Assembly: GCA_001725945.1 (NCBI GenBank)
Contig: LRMT01000274.1
Location: forward strand, 1 to 33,685
Direction: 5' to 3'
Source: Cupriavidus sp. UYMMa02A
GTDB lineage: Bacteria > Pseudomonadota > Gammaproteobacteria > Burkholderiales > Burkholderiaceae
DNA: 33,685 nt
Part shown: positions 1 to 7,708 of the stretch, piece after piece
Numbering within the stretch: the stretch's first letter is position 1
Layout: every line of letters starts with the position of its first letter
Program-made: the position numbers and the translations under genes
The notes under the pieces: model-generated
Seen by the model: only the letters and a program-made list of their open reading frames with translations
Told to the model about the DNA's origin: nothing
Databases searched by the model: none

Positions 1-133
1 CGATATAGCCAGGCAGGTTTCGCGCCCTGGCGCTATGGGCCAGGCGAAATCCGCGCACCAGGGCCGCGGCAAAGCCTTCCGACGTATCCAGCGGCCCCTC
101 GATATGCTTGCGGAAGAAGTCCGCCTCAGCAAT
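1..133 (-). CDS. Partial unrecognised protein running off the left edge
   Basis: On the minus strand an open frame runs from about 187 to the edge with G/C-rich third positions, as in the real genes here. From 133 it reads IAEADFFRKHIEGPLDTSEG and continues with a basic, Ala-rich helix-like stretch. There is no ATG in frame; a TGA lies at 190-188 and a strong hairpin (136-158) sits just upstream, so the true start is probably a TTG or ATT near 133 or is hidden by a base error like those elsewhere in the window. I do not recognise the family. It is divergent from the LuxR gene at 190. The reading frame itself is moderately convincing; the function is unknown. Confidence 0.35.
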   Translation of the reverse strand, partial: MAEADFFRKHIEGPLDTSEGFAAALVRGFRLAHSARARNLPGYI

Positions 134-135
134 TT

Positions 136-158
136 GAAGGCGGGCTTGTCCCGCCTTC
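136..158. other. Perfect 9-bp stem, 5-nt loop hairpin
   Basis: GAAGGCGGG (136-144), loop CTTGT, CCCGCCTTC (150-158). It sits between the divergent left-edge frame and the LuxR gene at 190. No T tract follows on either strand, so it is not a standard intrinsic terminator. It could be an mRNA leader structure or a dispersed repeat element. Confidence 0.5.
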
Positions 159-189
159 CTTCGCTCCAGCGCTCCGAGGATCCGCGATC

Positions 190-1340
190 ATGCTGCCTGC
201 CCCCGACGCCGCCGCCCTGCCGGCCAGCGAGCTGAGCGCCCTGCTTGGCCAGCTCTACCAGGCCCGACCGAAACCGTGCCGTGGGCCGGCTTTCTGGAAA
301 GCGTGCGCGAGCGGCTCGATGCATCCTTTGTCACGTTGGTGCTGCGGCACCCCGCCACCGACCGGCCGGGGCTGATCGTCAATGCATCACCCTACGGGCC
401 GCACTTGCCGGGCGAACCCTCCTACAGCGAGCAGTACTACGCGCTGTGCCCGTTCCTGAATCTTCATCCCGACCGGATATTCACCGCCGATGAACTGTTC
501 GGCGAAGCGGGCTGGCTCGCGCACCCCTTCTATCTGCAATACCTCGGACCGCTCGACCTGCGCTACATCCTTGCGGCCAACCTGCTGACACCGAACGGCG
601 TGGAATGCGCGCTGTTCGTGAGCCGCGGCCACCACGGCGAAGACTTCGACGTCGCCGGCAGGATGCTGCTTGGTGAACTGCTGCCGCACCTGAAGCGTGC
701 CGTGGACCTGCATGCCGCGCTCGATGTGCTCGAATCCGAACGCGCGCTGTACGCGGACGCGGTTGACCGGCTGCTGGTCGGCACCGTGATCCTGGACGAA
801 GACGGCAAGGTGATGAAGGCCAATGACGTCGCTGGCAGGCTCCTGCAGGCACGCGATGGGCTGTGCCTGAATCATGGAACGCTACAGGCGAATTGTCCGG
901 TGGAGAACCGCAAGTTCCGCAAGATCGTGGAAGCGGCGATCGAAGCCCACGGGCTGGCGGTATCTCGCAGCGAAGTCACCACGCTGGCGCGACCGGCGGC
1001 GCCCACGCCATTGAGCGTGCTGGTGCGGCCGATTCCGCTCAGCTATCGGGCTGAAGATAAAACGCGGCGGCCAGCGGTGGCGGTGTTCATCCGTGATCCG
1101 GCGGGATCGCCGCGCAATACCCATGCGAGCCTGCGCAAGCTGTTTCGGCTCACGCCTACGGAGATTGAACTCGCGCTGCTGATGGTGGATGGGCTGACGC
1201 TCGACGAGGCGGCTGCTCGGCTTGGTATCAAGAAGAACACGGCCCGGGCGCATTTGCGGGGGATATTTGCCAAGACGGGGGCCACGAGGCAGGCGGTGTT
1301 GGTAAAGACGTTGTTGTCTAGTGTGGTGGGGATGGGGTGA
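190..1340 (+). CDS. LuxR-family transcriptional regulator (one missing base near 261)
   Basis: DNA-binding regulator of about 383 residues. The N-terminal two thirds is a sensor region with a PAS-like segment (around GTVILDEDGKVMKAND, encoded near 780-830). The C-terminus has a LuxR/FixJ helix-turn-helix: LTPTEIELALLMVDGLTLDE, then AARLGIKKNTARAHLRGIFA. The start ATG at 190 reads MLPAPDAAALPASELSALLG, then the frame breaks; adding one G at the GG of 261-262 gives LYQGPTETVPWAGF and joins the long downstream frame. There is no receiver domain. The same design recurs at 23506. It is the nearest candidate for the activator of the shared promoter box in this cluster; TeiR, the LuxR-type activator of testosterone catabolism in Comamonas, is a precedent. 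That assignment is inference. Confidence 0.85.
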
Positions 1341-1384
1341 GCGGAGCTTGGACTCCAAACCAATAACGACCAGCGTCCCCAGAC

Positions 1385-1411
1385 AAAAAAACCGGCCATA
1401 AAAACGGCCGG
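1385..1411 (-). terminator. Rho-independent terminator of the DUF1329 gene
   Basis: Read on the minus strand: CCGGCC, an 8-nt loop GTTTTTAT, GGCCGG, then seven T residues. It lies 25 bases past the TGA of the DUF1329 gene (1436). The stem plus T tract is a classic intrinsic terminator. Confidence 0.85.
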
Positions 1412-1435
1412 CCTGAAGCTACTGCTGATGGAGAC

Positions 1436-2817
1436 TCAGTTCCCCGCCCCCCGCGCCGCATCCGGCGAAAAATACGCTTCCACGTACTTCGGCTCGCTGT
1501 TCAGCCGCGGCGGCTGCCCTTCGTTGGTGAGCCGGTCCGCCAGGTAGGCCCCGGAGATCAGGTCGTGGTAGAACACCGTGGTCGGGTAGAAGCGTCGTGC
1601 ATCGTAGGCATAGACATTGGCCTGGATGTTGGTACGCCAGAGCTGCCCACGGCTGTCGTAGTTGTCGGCCAGCACGCCATACCAGGAATCCTCGTCGATA
1701 TAGATGATCCGCTTGGCATACTGATGGCGGAAGCCCTGCTTGAGCGCGGCCTCCAGCACCCATACGCGATGCAGTTCATAGCGCATGTTGCTCGGGTCGG
1801 CATGGCCTTTGGTCAGCAGGTCCTGGTACTTGATCGACGACGAGTTCATGCGGTAGTTGTTGTACGGCACGTAGAGCTCGCGCTTGCCGACGATCTTCCA
1901 GTCGTAGCGCTCAGGCGAGCCATTGAAGAAATGGTCGTCATCGACCGTGCGGAAGCCGCCCGGGCCGAACGGCTGGTCATAGCCATACTCGGGCGCTGGC
2001 GCACGCGGCGCGTGCCGGGGTTATAGGACCATGCGCGGTTGCTGTCCGGCTCCTGGCCGTCGTAGATGGTATAGCCGGTGATGATCGAGCCGCGGTCGCG
2101 CAGCGGCAGTTCGGTGTACATGCGGTAGAAGGCGCGTGCGTTCAGCGCGGCCTTGCCGTCGAAATGCTGGCCGTCCTTGGGCGACCAGATCTCGTACTTG
2201 ACCTTGCCCCAGGCAATCTTGCCGTCGGCATAGACCACGGCCTGATCATAGACCGCGCGCTCGCTCTCGATGGCCGAGGCAAAGCGCAGGTTCCACAGCA
2301 GTTCCAGGCCGGTCTTGGGAATCGGGTACGGCAAAGTGGGCGGGCTGCTCTTCACGCCGTTGCCTTCGCCCAGCATCTCGATCTGCGGCGCATAGGTGCG
2401 GATGGCCTTGTAGGTGCCGTCGTCATAGCGGAAATCGCGATGCGTGGCGTAGACCGGCACCTTGAAGGTTTCCGGGTACTTCTTGAACATGGCCTTGAGG
2501 CCGTCGGTCAGTTGCTTGTCGTACTGCGCCATGTTCTGCGCGGTGATGACGAACAGCGGCTTCTCGTCGGCATACGGATCCGGGTAGCGTTCACCGGTCT
2601 TGTACGCAAGCCCCGTGGGTGCGCCCAGCCACTTGCCCGCCCACGCGGGAATGGTGCCGTCCTTGTTGGCGGCGCGCTCCGCGCCGAGCGGCGTGAGGTT
2701 GCCGTCCAGTTGCTTGAGGTCGTCCTGGGTAATCTTCGCCGTGGCCATCGTGACGGCCAGGGCGCCGGCCGCCAGCACGCCGGCGTGCAGCAGAATCTTC
2801 AGTGGTCGCGCTTTCAC
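1436..2817 (-). CDS. DUF1329 family exported protein (one missing base near 1996)
   Basis: Exported protein of about 460 residues. The N-terminus VKARPLKILLHAGVLAAGAL is a signal peptide ending near ALAVTMATA, and the mature part starts KITQDDLKQLDGNLTPLGAE. The family also shows in IPAWAGK near the start and in RVWVLEA and YIDEDSWYG near the end. I chose the GTG start at 2817 because CCAGGAGACAGAC precedes it; an upstream in-frame ATG at 2958 has no such site and would hide the signal peptide. The frame breaks at about 1996; one extra G gives RVRQAPEYGYDQPFGPGGFR and joins the two parts. DUF1329 proteins commonly accompany DUF1302 proteins (here at 7709) in clusters for steroids and other hydrophobic substrates. 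The molecular function is not established. Confidence 0.85.
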
Positions 2818-2901
2818 GTCTGTCTCCTGGATAGTTGTCGTGCACGCTGCCATCGCGCGCAGCGTGGAATCAATTTGCACTGCCGCGGCCGTGGCGGCTT
2901 C

Positions 2902-2913
2902 GTCCGCTCGGAC
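2902..2913. promoter_or_regulatory. Palindromic box GTCCG-CT-CGGAC between DUF1329 and the SRPBCC gene
   Basis: A perfect 5+5 inverted repeat in the 211-bp divergent intergenic region 2818-3028. It is the same box as at 3883. At the spacing seen at the other sites (30.5 bp from box centre to -10) the hexamers would be CAAATT towards DUF1329 and CACGCG towards the SRPBCC gene. Both are weak, so direction is uncertain here. The rest of the intergenic region holds nothing else I can support. Confidence 0.6.
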
Positions 2914-3028
2914 TCGTCTGTTCGGAGTATGCGAATGCACGCGGCGCAGCCATAGCATCGAGCGGCCGGCATTTGCCGGTGCGAGTCAACCCGCGCCGCG
3001 CGGCAACGGCCGGCGCAAGGAGGAGCAG

Positions 3029-3501
3029 ATGGCCAAGGCAGAGAATCTCGTCACATCGATCCAGGTCGAGATCGACGCACCGGCAGCGCTGGTGTGGGAA
3101 GTACTGACCGATTTCAGGCGCTATGCGGAATGGAACACGTTCTGCCCGGGCCTGGAGACCACCGGGCGGCTGGGCGACATGGTGCATATGCAGGTGCGCA
3201 TCCCTGGCACCGACCAGGTGATTCCCGTGAACGAGTACCTGGTGGCATGGGAGCCCGAACGGCTGCTGTCATGGGAGCAGCGCCCCACCGACGAGAACAA
3301 GGATGCCGCCCGGCGCGATCAGTATGTGCAGGCCATGGGCCCCGCGCGCACGCGCTACTTCACCACGGACCTGTTCCTGGGGCTGAATGCCGACACCATC
3401 ATGCGCGAGCACGGCGCCTGGGTGAAGCAGGGCTTCGACCAGGTGGCGCGCGACGTCAAGGCTCGCGCGAGACGCTTCACGCGCAACGGCAACCAGGCTG
3501 A
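3029..3501 (+). CDS. SRPBCC / START-like ligand-binding protein
   Basis: About 157 residues. The N-terminus VTSIQVEIDAPAALVWEVLT is the typical first strand and helix of the SRPBCC (polyketide cyclase/START-like) fold, followed by DFRRYAEWNTFCPGLE and IPVNEYLVAWEPERLLSWEQ. Members bind hydrophobic ligands; this one's ligand is unknown. The ATG at 3029 has AAGGAGGAGC in front. The literal frame runs on to 3859 through hairpin and antisense-gene sequence. If one base is missing late in the gene, it ends at the TGA at 3499-3501, the right length for the family and just before the hairpin at 3512. Divergent from DUF1329 and next to a shared box copy. Confidence 0.75.
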
Positions 3502-3511
3502 GAACAGGGCC

Positions 3512-3542
3512 GCGCGGACGCTCCCTCACGGAGCGTCCGCGC
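3512..3542. terminator. Bidirectional terminator hairpin between convergent genes
   Basis: A perfect 13-bp stem (3512-3524 with 3530-3542) and a 5-nt loop CTCAC. It lies between the stop of the SRPBCC gene (3501) and the stop of the minus-strand small gene (3546). There is no clear T tract, so strength is uncertain, but stem and position fit a shared terminator. Confidence 0.65.
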
Positions 3543-3545
3543 CAT

Positions 3546-3813
3546 TCAGAAATAGAGATTGGAAGGCGCCAGGCCGAAGAACATCAGGGAGCTGGCCGCT
3601 GGCTGAGCACCGTCAGCGCCGCGGCGCCGCGGCTGCGCACGCAGGCGTCGTCGCAAGCCTCGCGCCCGGCCTCGGCCGGCTCGAAGAGGCCGGTACGGGC
3701 CTGGTCCTGGCCGTCGCGGCCAGGAAGCATGCCTGTGTCAACCGTGGCCAGGCCCACCGCCACACCCGCCGCCATGCCGGCGCCGACCAGCACCCACCAC
3801 GCGCCCGTTTCAT
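3546..3813 (-). CDS. Small membrane-anchored hypothetical protein (two missing bases)
   Basis: About 89 residues once repaired. The start ATG at 3813 follows a GGGAGACGGCG ribosome site. It reads MKRARGG, then after one added base (near 3794) VLVGAGMAAGVAVGLATVDT, a single hydrophobic segment that could be a membrane anchor or uncleaved signal. The middle is acidic with paired Cys (REACDDACVRSRGAAALTVL). A second added base near 3595 gives the tail SSLMFFGLAPSNLYF and a TGA at 3546. I do not know the family. It has its own promoter with the best copy of the shared palindromic box plus a TACGAT -10 (3853-3894), so it is likely a dedicated member of the same regulon. Confidence 0.55.
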
Positions 3814-3852
3814 CGCCGTCTCCCGTGCGCCTGTCGCCAGGCTTGTGACTGG

Positions 3853-3894
3853 ATCGTAGTCACTGGGGCGGATGGTCTCTTCGTCCGAGCGGAC
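3853..3894 (-). promoter_or_regulatory. Promoter of the small membrane protein: palindromic box plus TACGAT
   Basis: A perfect palindrome GTCCG-AG-CGGAC at 3883-3894, overlapping the TetR stop codon, with flanks TTC and TAG. On the minus strand TACGAT lies at 3858-3853, its first base 30.5 bp from the box centre. If that is the -10, the start point is near 3846, the box is centred at about -42.5, and the leader to the ATG at 3813 is about 33 nt. The spacing equals that of the promoters at 6703 and 7605. Confidence 0.65.
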
Positions 3895-4520
3895 TAGGGG
3901 GTATCCCGCACCGGCGTCGGCCGGACAGTGGCGATTTCGGCATATTCCGGCGGCGCCAGCAAGACTTCGGCGCCTCCGTACAGCCGTGCCAGCGGCGCCG
4001 CGCAATGCGCGAGGCTGGATGGCGCCAGGCACAGGGACTGCGCGCTCAGCAAGCCCCACAGGTGCGCAACCAGCAGGTTCGCGCGCTGCGGATCGGGCAG
4101 CCACGCCGCCAGCGTTTCGCACGCCCGCGCGGCCCGCTGCAGGATGCGCGCGCGCAGCGGGCATAGCTCGCAGTCTTCCGCGCATCGGTGCTGCAACAGC
4201 GCCGACAGCAGGTTGGCATGCGGCGCCAGTTCATCGCCATGCAACAGCGCCGCGAGCAGCCGTTCAAGGTGTCCCGGCGCATCCGCGCCGCAGCGCGCCA
4301 GCCGCATCGAGATATCAGCCTCGGCGCCCGCCAGCAATGCCCCGAGCAGTTCGGCACGGGACCGGAAATGCCCGTAGATCGCGCCACGCGTCATGCCGAT
4401 GGTGCGCGCCACCTCTTCCAGCGTGATGCAATGCGCGCCGCGCTCCCGGATGAGCTGCCACGCACTGGCAAGGACGCGTTCGCGCGTGATGGCCGCATCC
4501 TCGCGGCGGCGCCGGCCCAC
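3894..4520 (-). CDS. TetR/AcrR-family repressor
   Basis: 208 residues from the GTG at 4520, which has AGGACGG upstream. The N-terminal helix-turn-helix is clear: ITRERVLASAWQLIRERGAH, then LEEVARTIGMTRGAIYGHFR, SRAELLGALL. The C-terminal ligand domain is Cys-rich (HRCAEDCELC) and resembles AcrR-type repressors. A longer frame reaches 4598 but would overlap the isomerase gene. It is the last gene of the hydrolase/SDR/isomerase operon and starts 13 bases after the isomerase stop, so it is probably co-expressed and feeds back on the operon. Its ligand is likely a pathway intermediate (inference). It is also an alternative candidate for binding the GTCCG-N2-CGGAC boxes. Confidence 0.85.
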   Translation of the reverse strand: MGRRRREDAAITRERVLASAWQLIRERGAHCITLEEVARTIGMTRGAIYGHFRSRAELLGALLAGAEADISMRLARCGADAPGHLERLLAALLHGDELAPHANLLSALLQHRCAEDCELCPLRARILQRAARACETLAAWLPDPQRANLLVAHLWGLLSAQSLCLAPSSLAHCAAPLARLYGGAEVLLAPPEYAEIATVRPTPVRDTP

Positions 4521-4533
4521 GGCTGCACCCGTC

Positions 4534-4914
4534 CTAGACAAAGTGCAGGTCGTCCGGCCCCCAGTGGGCGCGCATGCTGCGGATGCGGCCATCGGCACCG
4601 AAGGTCATGACGTCGGTCACGTCAATGCGCGCCGGGCGCCCTTCAATGCGGGCATGGACCGTAAACGTGAGCGCGGCCGCATCGCCATGCGAGCCGCGTG
4701 GTGGCGCTGCCACCTCCAGGCGGGCACCGAGCGAGGTCGCGTGCTGGTAGAACGCCAGGATTGCCGGCCGGCCGGCAATCACCTGCGCGCCGACCGGATC
4801 CTCCACGGTGGCATCTTCGGCATAGAGCGCGGCAACTCCCTGCGCGTCCCCGGCATTGAAGCGTTCCACGTATTGCAGCAGCGTGGCTTTCATGGCTGCG
4901 CTGTCGGCCATCAT
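4534..4914 (-). CDS. Ketosteroid-isomerase-like protein (SnoaL/NTF2 fold)
   Basis: 126 residues. It aligns by eye along its whole length with Comamonas testosteroni delta5-3-ketosteroid isomerase: QYVERFNAGDAQGVAALYAE followed by DATVEDPVG, and a C-terminal RSMRAHWGPDDLHF. The three KSI catalytic residues have counterparts: Tyr15, Asp39 (in VEDPVG) and Asp101 (in VTDVMTF). KSI moves a double bond from 5,6 to 4,5 in 3-oxosteroids by proton transfer. The start is ATG 4914 or 4911 after AGGAGA. It sits 16 bases after an SDR, a natural partner since the SDR would make the 3-ketone. The steroid assignment depends on those residues and the motif; other SnoaL-fold enzymes cannot be excluded. Confidence 0.8.
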   Translation of the reverse strand: MMADSAAMKATLLQYVERFNAGDAQGVAALYAEDATVEDPVGAQVIAGRPAILAFYQHATSLGARLEVAAPPRGSHGDAAALTFTVHARIEGRPARIDVTDVMTFGADGRIRSMRAHWGPDDLHFV

Positions 4915-4930
4915 GATTCTCCTGTCCTGT

Positions 4931-5715
4931 TCAGCGCGCGGTATAGCCGCCGTCGATCACCAGCTCGGCACCCGTGACGTAGCGCCCCGCGTCGGAAACC
5001 AGGTAGAGGATGCCGGCCGCGATATCGCGCGGCTGGCCGACCTTGCCTGCCGGGGTCTGGGAACCAAGATAATCGTACAGCGCCTCGCCCTGCCCCGACA
5101 CCTGCGCCACATGCTCGAGCATGGGCGTGCGGATATAGCCGGGATGCACGGAGTTGGCACGAATGCCCTTGGCCGCGTAAAGCATGGCATCGGTCTTGGC
5201 CATCATCCGCACCGCCGCCTTGGACGCGTGGTACGGCGGCACATCGGGCCCGGCGGCAATGCCGTACATCGACGACACGTTGACGATGGCGCCGCCGCCC
5301 GCGCGCTCCATGTGCGCGATGGCGTGCTTGGTGCACAGGAACGTGCCGGTCACGTTGACAGCCATCACCTGCTGCCACTGTTCCAGCGTCACCTGGTGGG
5401 TCGGCTCGTTGGTGCCTTCGATGCCCGCGTTGTTGACCAGGATGTCGAGCCGGCCAAAGCGCGCGGCAATATCGCCAAGCACGCGGGCAACTTCGGCTTC
5501 GCTGGTGACATCGAGCTTCCAGAATGCGGCTTCGCCGTCCTGCGCGCAGATGCCTTCGGCGGTGGCCTTGCCATCGGCCTCCAGCACATCGAGCACGGCC
5601 ACCCTGCGCCGGCGGCGGCCAGCACTCGCGCGGTCTCCGCGCCGATGCCGCGCGCGGCGCCGGTAATCGCGGCCACCTTGCCGCGCAAGTCAAACAGATT
5701 GTGCGGGTATTCCAT
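4931..5715 (-). CDS. Short-chain dehydrogenase/reductase (one missing base near 5602)
   Basis: About 261 residues. NAD(P)-dependent oxidoreductase of the classical SDR family: TGAARGIG at residues 18-25, NNAG, an active-site Ser in VNVSSMYG, Tyr-x3-Lys as YHASK, and the C-terminal VTGAELVIDGGYTAR. ATG at 5715 with GGAGACATC in front. The frame breaks in the GGG run complementary to 5602-5604; one more G gives AGAGVAVLDVLEADG. It lies 38 bases after the hydrolase and 16 before the isomerase-like gene. The pairing suggests it oxidises a hydroxyl to the ketone the isomerase acts on. The substrate cannot be read from the sequence. Confidence 0.85.
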
Positions 5716-5753
5716 GATGTCTCCTGTCGTCGTTCTTGTCGGGATGCTGCCGA

Positions 5754-6639
5754 TTATGCCGCGCGGGCCGGTGCCGTATCGGCCAGGAAGCGAGGCACTC
5801 GCGGTTGAAGTAGTCCGCATGCTCGACCATCACCCAGTGGCCGCAGCGGTTGATCATCACGAAGCGGGCATCGGCGCACCCGGCGAGGAATTTCATGGCG
5901 CCGCCAGCCGGATTGAACTGGTCTTCCGTCCCCCAGAAGCCGAGCACCGGGCATTGGATCTCGCCAAGCCGCTCGGTCAGGTTCGGCACCTGCATGGTCG
6001 ACAGCACTTCGCGCGGCTGCTCGCGGCACACGGCCATGCGTTCGTCGACGAGCGCATCGGTCACCAGGCTGGCATCGTGGACCAATAGCTGCAGCAGTTG
6101 CCGCATGGTGTCCGGGTTCATGTGCCCGCCGGTGAAGAGCGAGACCATGCGCTGGATTCCCGCCATCTGGAAATACGTCTCGCGTTCCTCCACGCCTCCG
6201 GGCGCATCATCACCAGCCGGCTGACGTGCTCGGGGTAGTCGAGCGCGTACTGCAGCGCAATGGCGCCGCCGAGCGAATTGCCGACCAGCACGCAGCGCGG
6301 CAACTCCAGCGCCAGCAGCTGCTCGCGCAGCGCGGCGACGAAGAAGTCGAGCGTGTATTCGACATCGTCCGGCTTGGATGACAAGCCGTAGCCCGGCAGG
6401 TCCACCACCACGGTACGGAAGCCGGCCGCCGCAAACGCAGGCACGTTGTGGCGAAAGTTGCTGTGGCCGCTCGCGCCGGGGCCGCTGCCGTGGATGAATA
6501 CCACCGGCTCGCCACTGCCCGTGTCCAGGCAGTGCAGCCGCATGCCCCCGGCCGTGGTGGTGAAGCGTCCGACCGGCAGCGCAGGGTGCAGCGAAGAAGG
6601 CGTAGAGGCCCTTGGGGCCGGCTGTGACGTAGCGGACAT
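5754..6639 (-). CDS. Alpha/beta hydrolase, meta-cleavage-product hydrolase type (two missing bases)
   Basis: About 295 residues. It has the oxyanion-hole motif HGSGPGASG (50-58), the nucleophile elbow GNSLGG (Ser122), the acid in FWGTEDQFNP and the His in CGHWVMVEHADYFN. These are typical of C-C hydrolases of meta-cleavage pathways (MhpC, BphD, HsaD/TesD); the CGHW-V-VE-FN context is closest to the steroid enzymes HsaD/TesD as I remember them. One missing base near 6204 (gives LVMMAPGGVEERETYFQMAG) and one near 5788 (gives ECLAFLADTAPARAA and a TAA at 5754). ATG 6639 after GGGAGACGCC. First gene of the minus operon; the product would be a dienoate for the hydratase at 9340. Confidence 0.85.
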
Positions 6640-6667
6640 GGTGGCGTCTCCCGTTGTAGTGGAGACG

Positions 6668-6739
6668 ATAGTGCTGGGCGCGCGCGCGCCGGGCATCGTT
6701 CATTCGGACTAAGAGCGACGTGCGCGCTTCTCCTACGAT
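6668..6739. promoter_or_regulatory. Divergent promoter region with a degenerate palindromic box
   Basis: The box is at 6698-6709: GTTCA-TT-CGGAC followed by TA, one perfect half and one half with two changes. On the plus strand TACGAT (6734-6739) begins 30.5 bp from the box centre, ahead of the SDR at 6768. On the minus strand at the same distance is CACTAT (6673-6668), four of six matching TACGAT, ahead of the hydrolase at 6639. Both predicted leaders are about 22 nt. One box at about -42.5 could serve both directions. Confidence 0.6.
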
Positions 6740-6767
6740 GGGCGCTCCAAAGACAGGGAGAGCACCC

Positions 6768-7556
6768 ATGACGGAATTCGACTACACCGGCCAGACCGTG
6801 CTGGTGACGGGCGGCATGCGCGGCATCGGCCGCGCGATCAGCGAGGCCTTCCTGCGCGCGGGCGCGCAGGTCTGGGTATGCGGGCGCACCGCCCCGGCAG
6901 ACAGCGGCGAGCTGCCGCGCGCCGACGGACGCGAAGCGCACTTCATCGCGGCAGACATCCGCGACATGGAGCAGGTCGAGGCCATGCTCGGCCGGATCGC
7001 GCAAGCCAGCCCGACGCTGGACGTGGTCATCCACAACGCCGGCGGCTCGCCGTTCGCGCTGGTCGCCGATGCTTCGCCCCGGCTGCTCGATTCCGTGATC
7101 CGCCTGAACCTGGTGGCGCCCCTGCAACTGGCGCAGCGCGCCAATGCGCGCATGCAGCAGCAGGCAACAGGCGGCACGCAGTTGTTCATCGGCAGCGTCA
7201 GCGCGCTGCGGCCCTCGCCGGGCACCGCGGCCTATGGCGCGGCCAAGGCCGGCATCCTCAACGCGGTGCGCACGCTGGCGGTGGAATGGGCGCCCAAGGT
7301 ACGCGTCACCGCGGTCAGCCCGGGGCTGGTGCTGACCGAGACGTCCCAGCAGCAGCACTACGGCGATCCGCAGGCATTGCGCGAAGTGGCCGAAACGGTG
7401 CCGCTCGGGCGGCTCGCGAGTCCGCAGGACATTGCCAGCGCGTGCCTGTTCCTCGCCTCCGCGCAGGCGTCCTATGTGTCGGGCGCCAATCTCGTCATCG
7501 ATGGCGGCGGCGAACGTCCGGCGTTCCTCGGCGCCGCGTCGGTGAACCGTTCGTGA
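6768..7556 (+). CDS. Short-chain dehydrogenase/reductase
   Basis: 262 residues, uninterrupted. Classical SDR marks: TGGMRGIG at 14-21, HNAGG, active Ser in FIGSVSALRPSPG, YGAAK (Tyr-x3-Lys) and VSGANLVIDGGGER near the end. The ATG at 6768 has AGGGAGAG upstream; an in-frame ATG at 6720 lies inside the promoter and is rejected. Divergent from the hydrolase operon, from which it is separated by the shared box. Likely oxidises or reduces a hydroxyl/keto group on the pathway substrate; the exact position is unknown. Confidence 0.85.
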   Translation: MTEFDYTGQTVLVTGGMRGIGRAISEAFLRAGAQVWVCGRTAPADSGELPRADGREAHFIAADIRDMEQVEAMLGRIAQASPTLDVVIHNAGGSPFALVADASPRLLDSVIRLNLVAPLQLAQRANARMQQQATGGTQLFIGSVSALRPSPGTAAYGAAKAGILNAVRTLAVEWAPKVRVTAVSPGLVLTETSQQQHYGDPQALREVAETVPLGRLASPQDIASACLFLASAQASYVSGANLVIDGGGERPAFLGAASVNRS

Positions 7557-7599
7557 GCGCCACCCTTTGGGCCATCGGGGAGATCCGGGAAATCGCCTA

Positions 7600-7641
7600 G
7601 TCCGTTCTGCCGATTTGTGCACTGCCGCCCCTCACTACGCT
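7600..7641 (+). promoter_or_regulatory. Promoter of the DUF1302-hydratase-aldolase operon with box half-site
   Basis: CTAGTCCG (7597-7604) forms one clean half of the shared box, with TT and a degenerate CTGCC as the other half (centre 7605.5). TACGCT at 7636-7641 begins 30.5 bp downstream, the same spacing as the other promoters. The predicted start point is near 7648, 61 nt before the ATG at 7709. It fills most of the 152-bp gap 7557-7708. Confidence 0.55.
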
Positions 7642-7708
7642 TGCGCCAAGCGAGCGCTAATCGAAGTGTCAGGCAATGAACCATCACCGATACCAAGGGG
7701 AGACAACC

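Noticed and set aside
119..130. GTCCG half-site upstream of the first LuxR gene as a self-regulatory box
   Set aside because: It lies inside the left-edge coding frame, the other half does not match, and no -10 stands at 30.5 bp.
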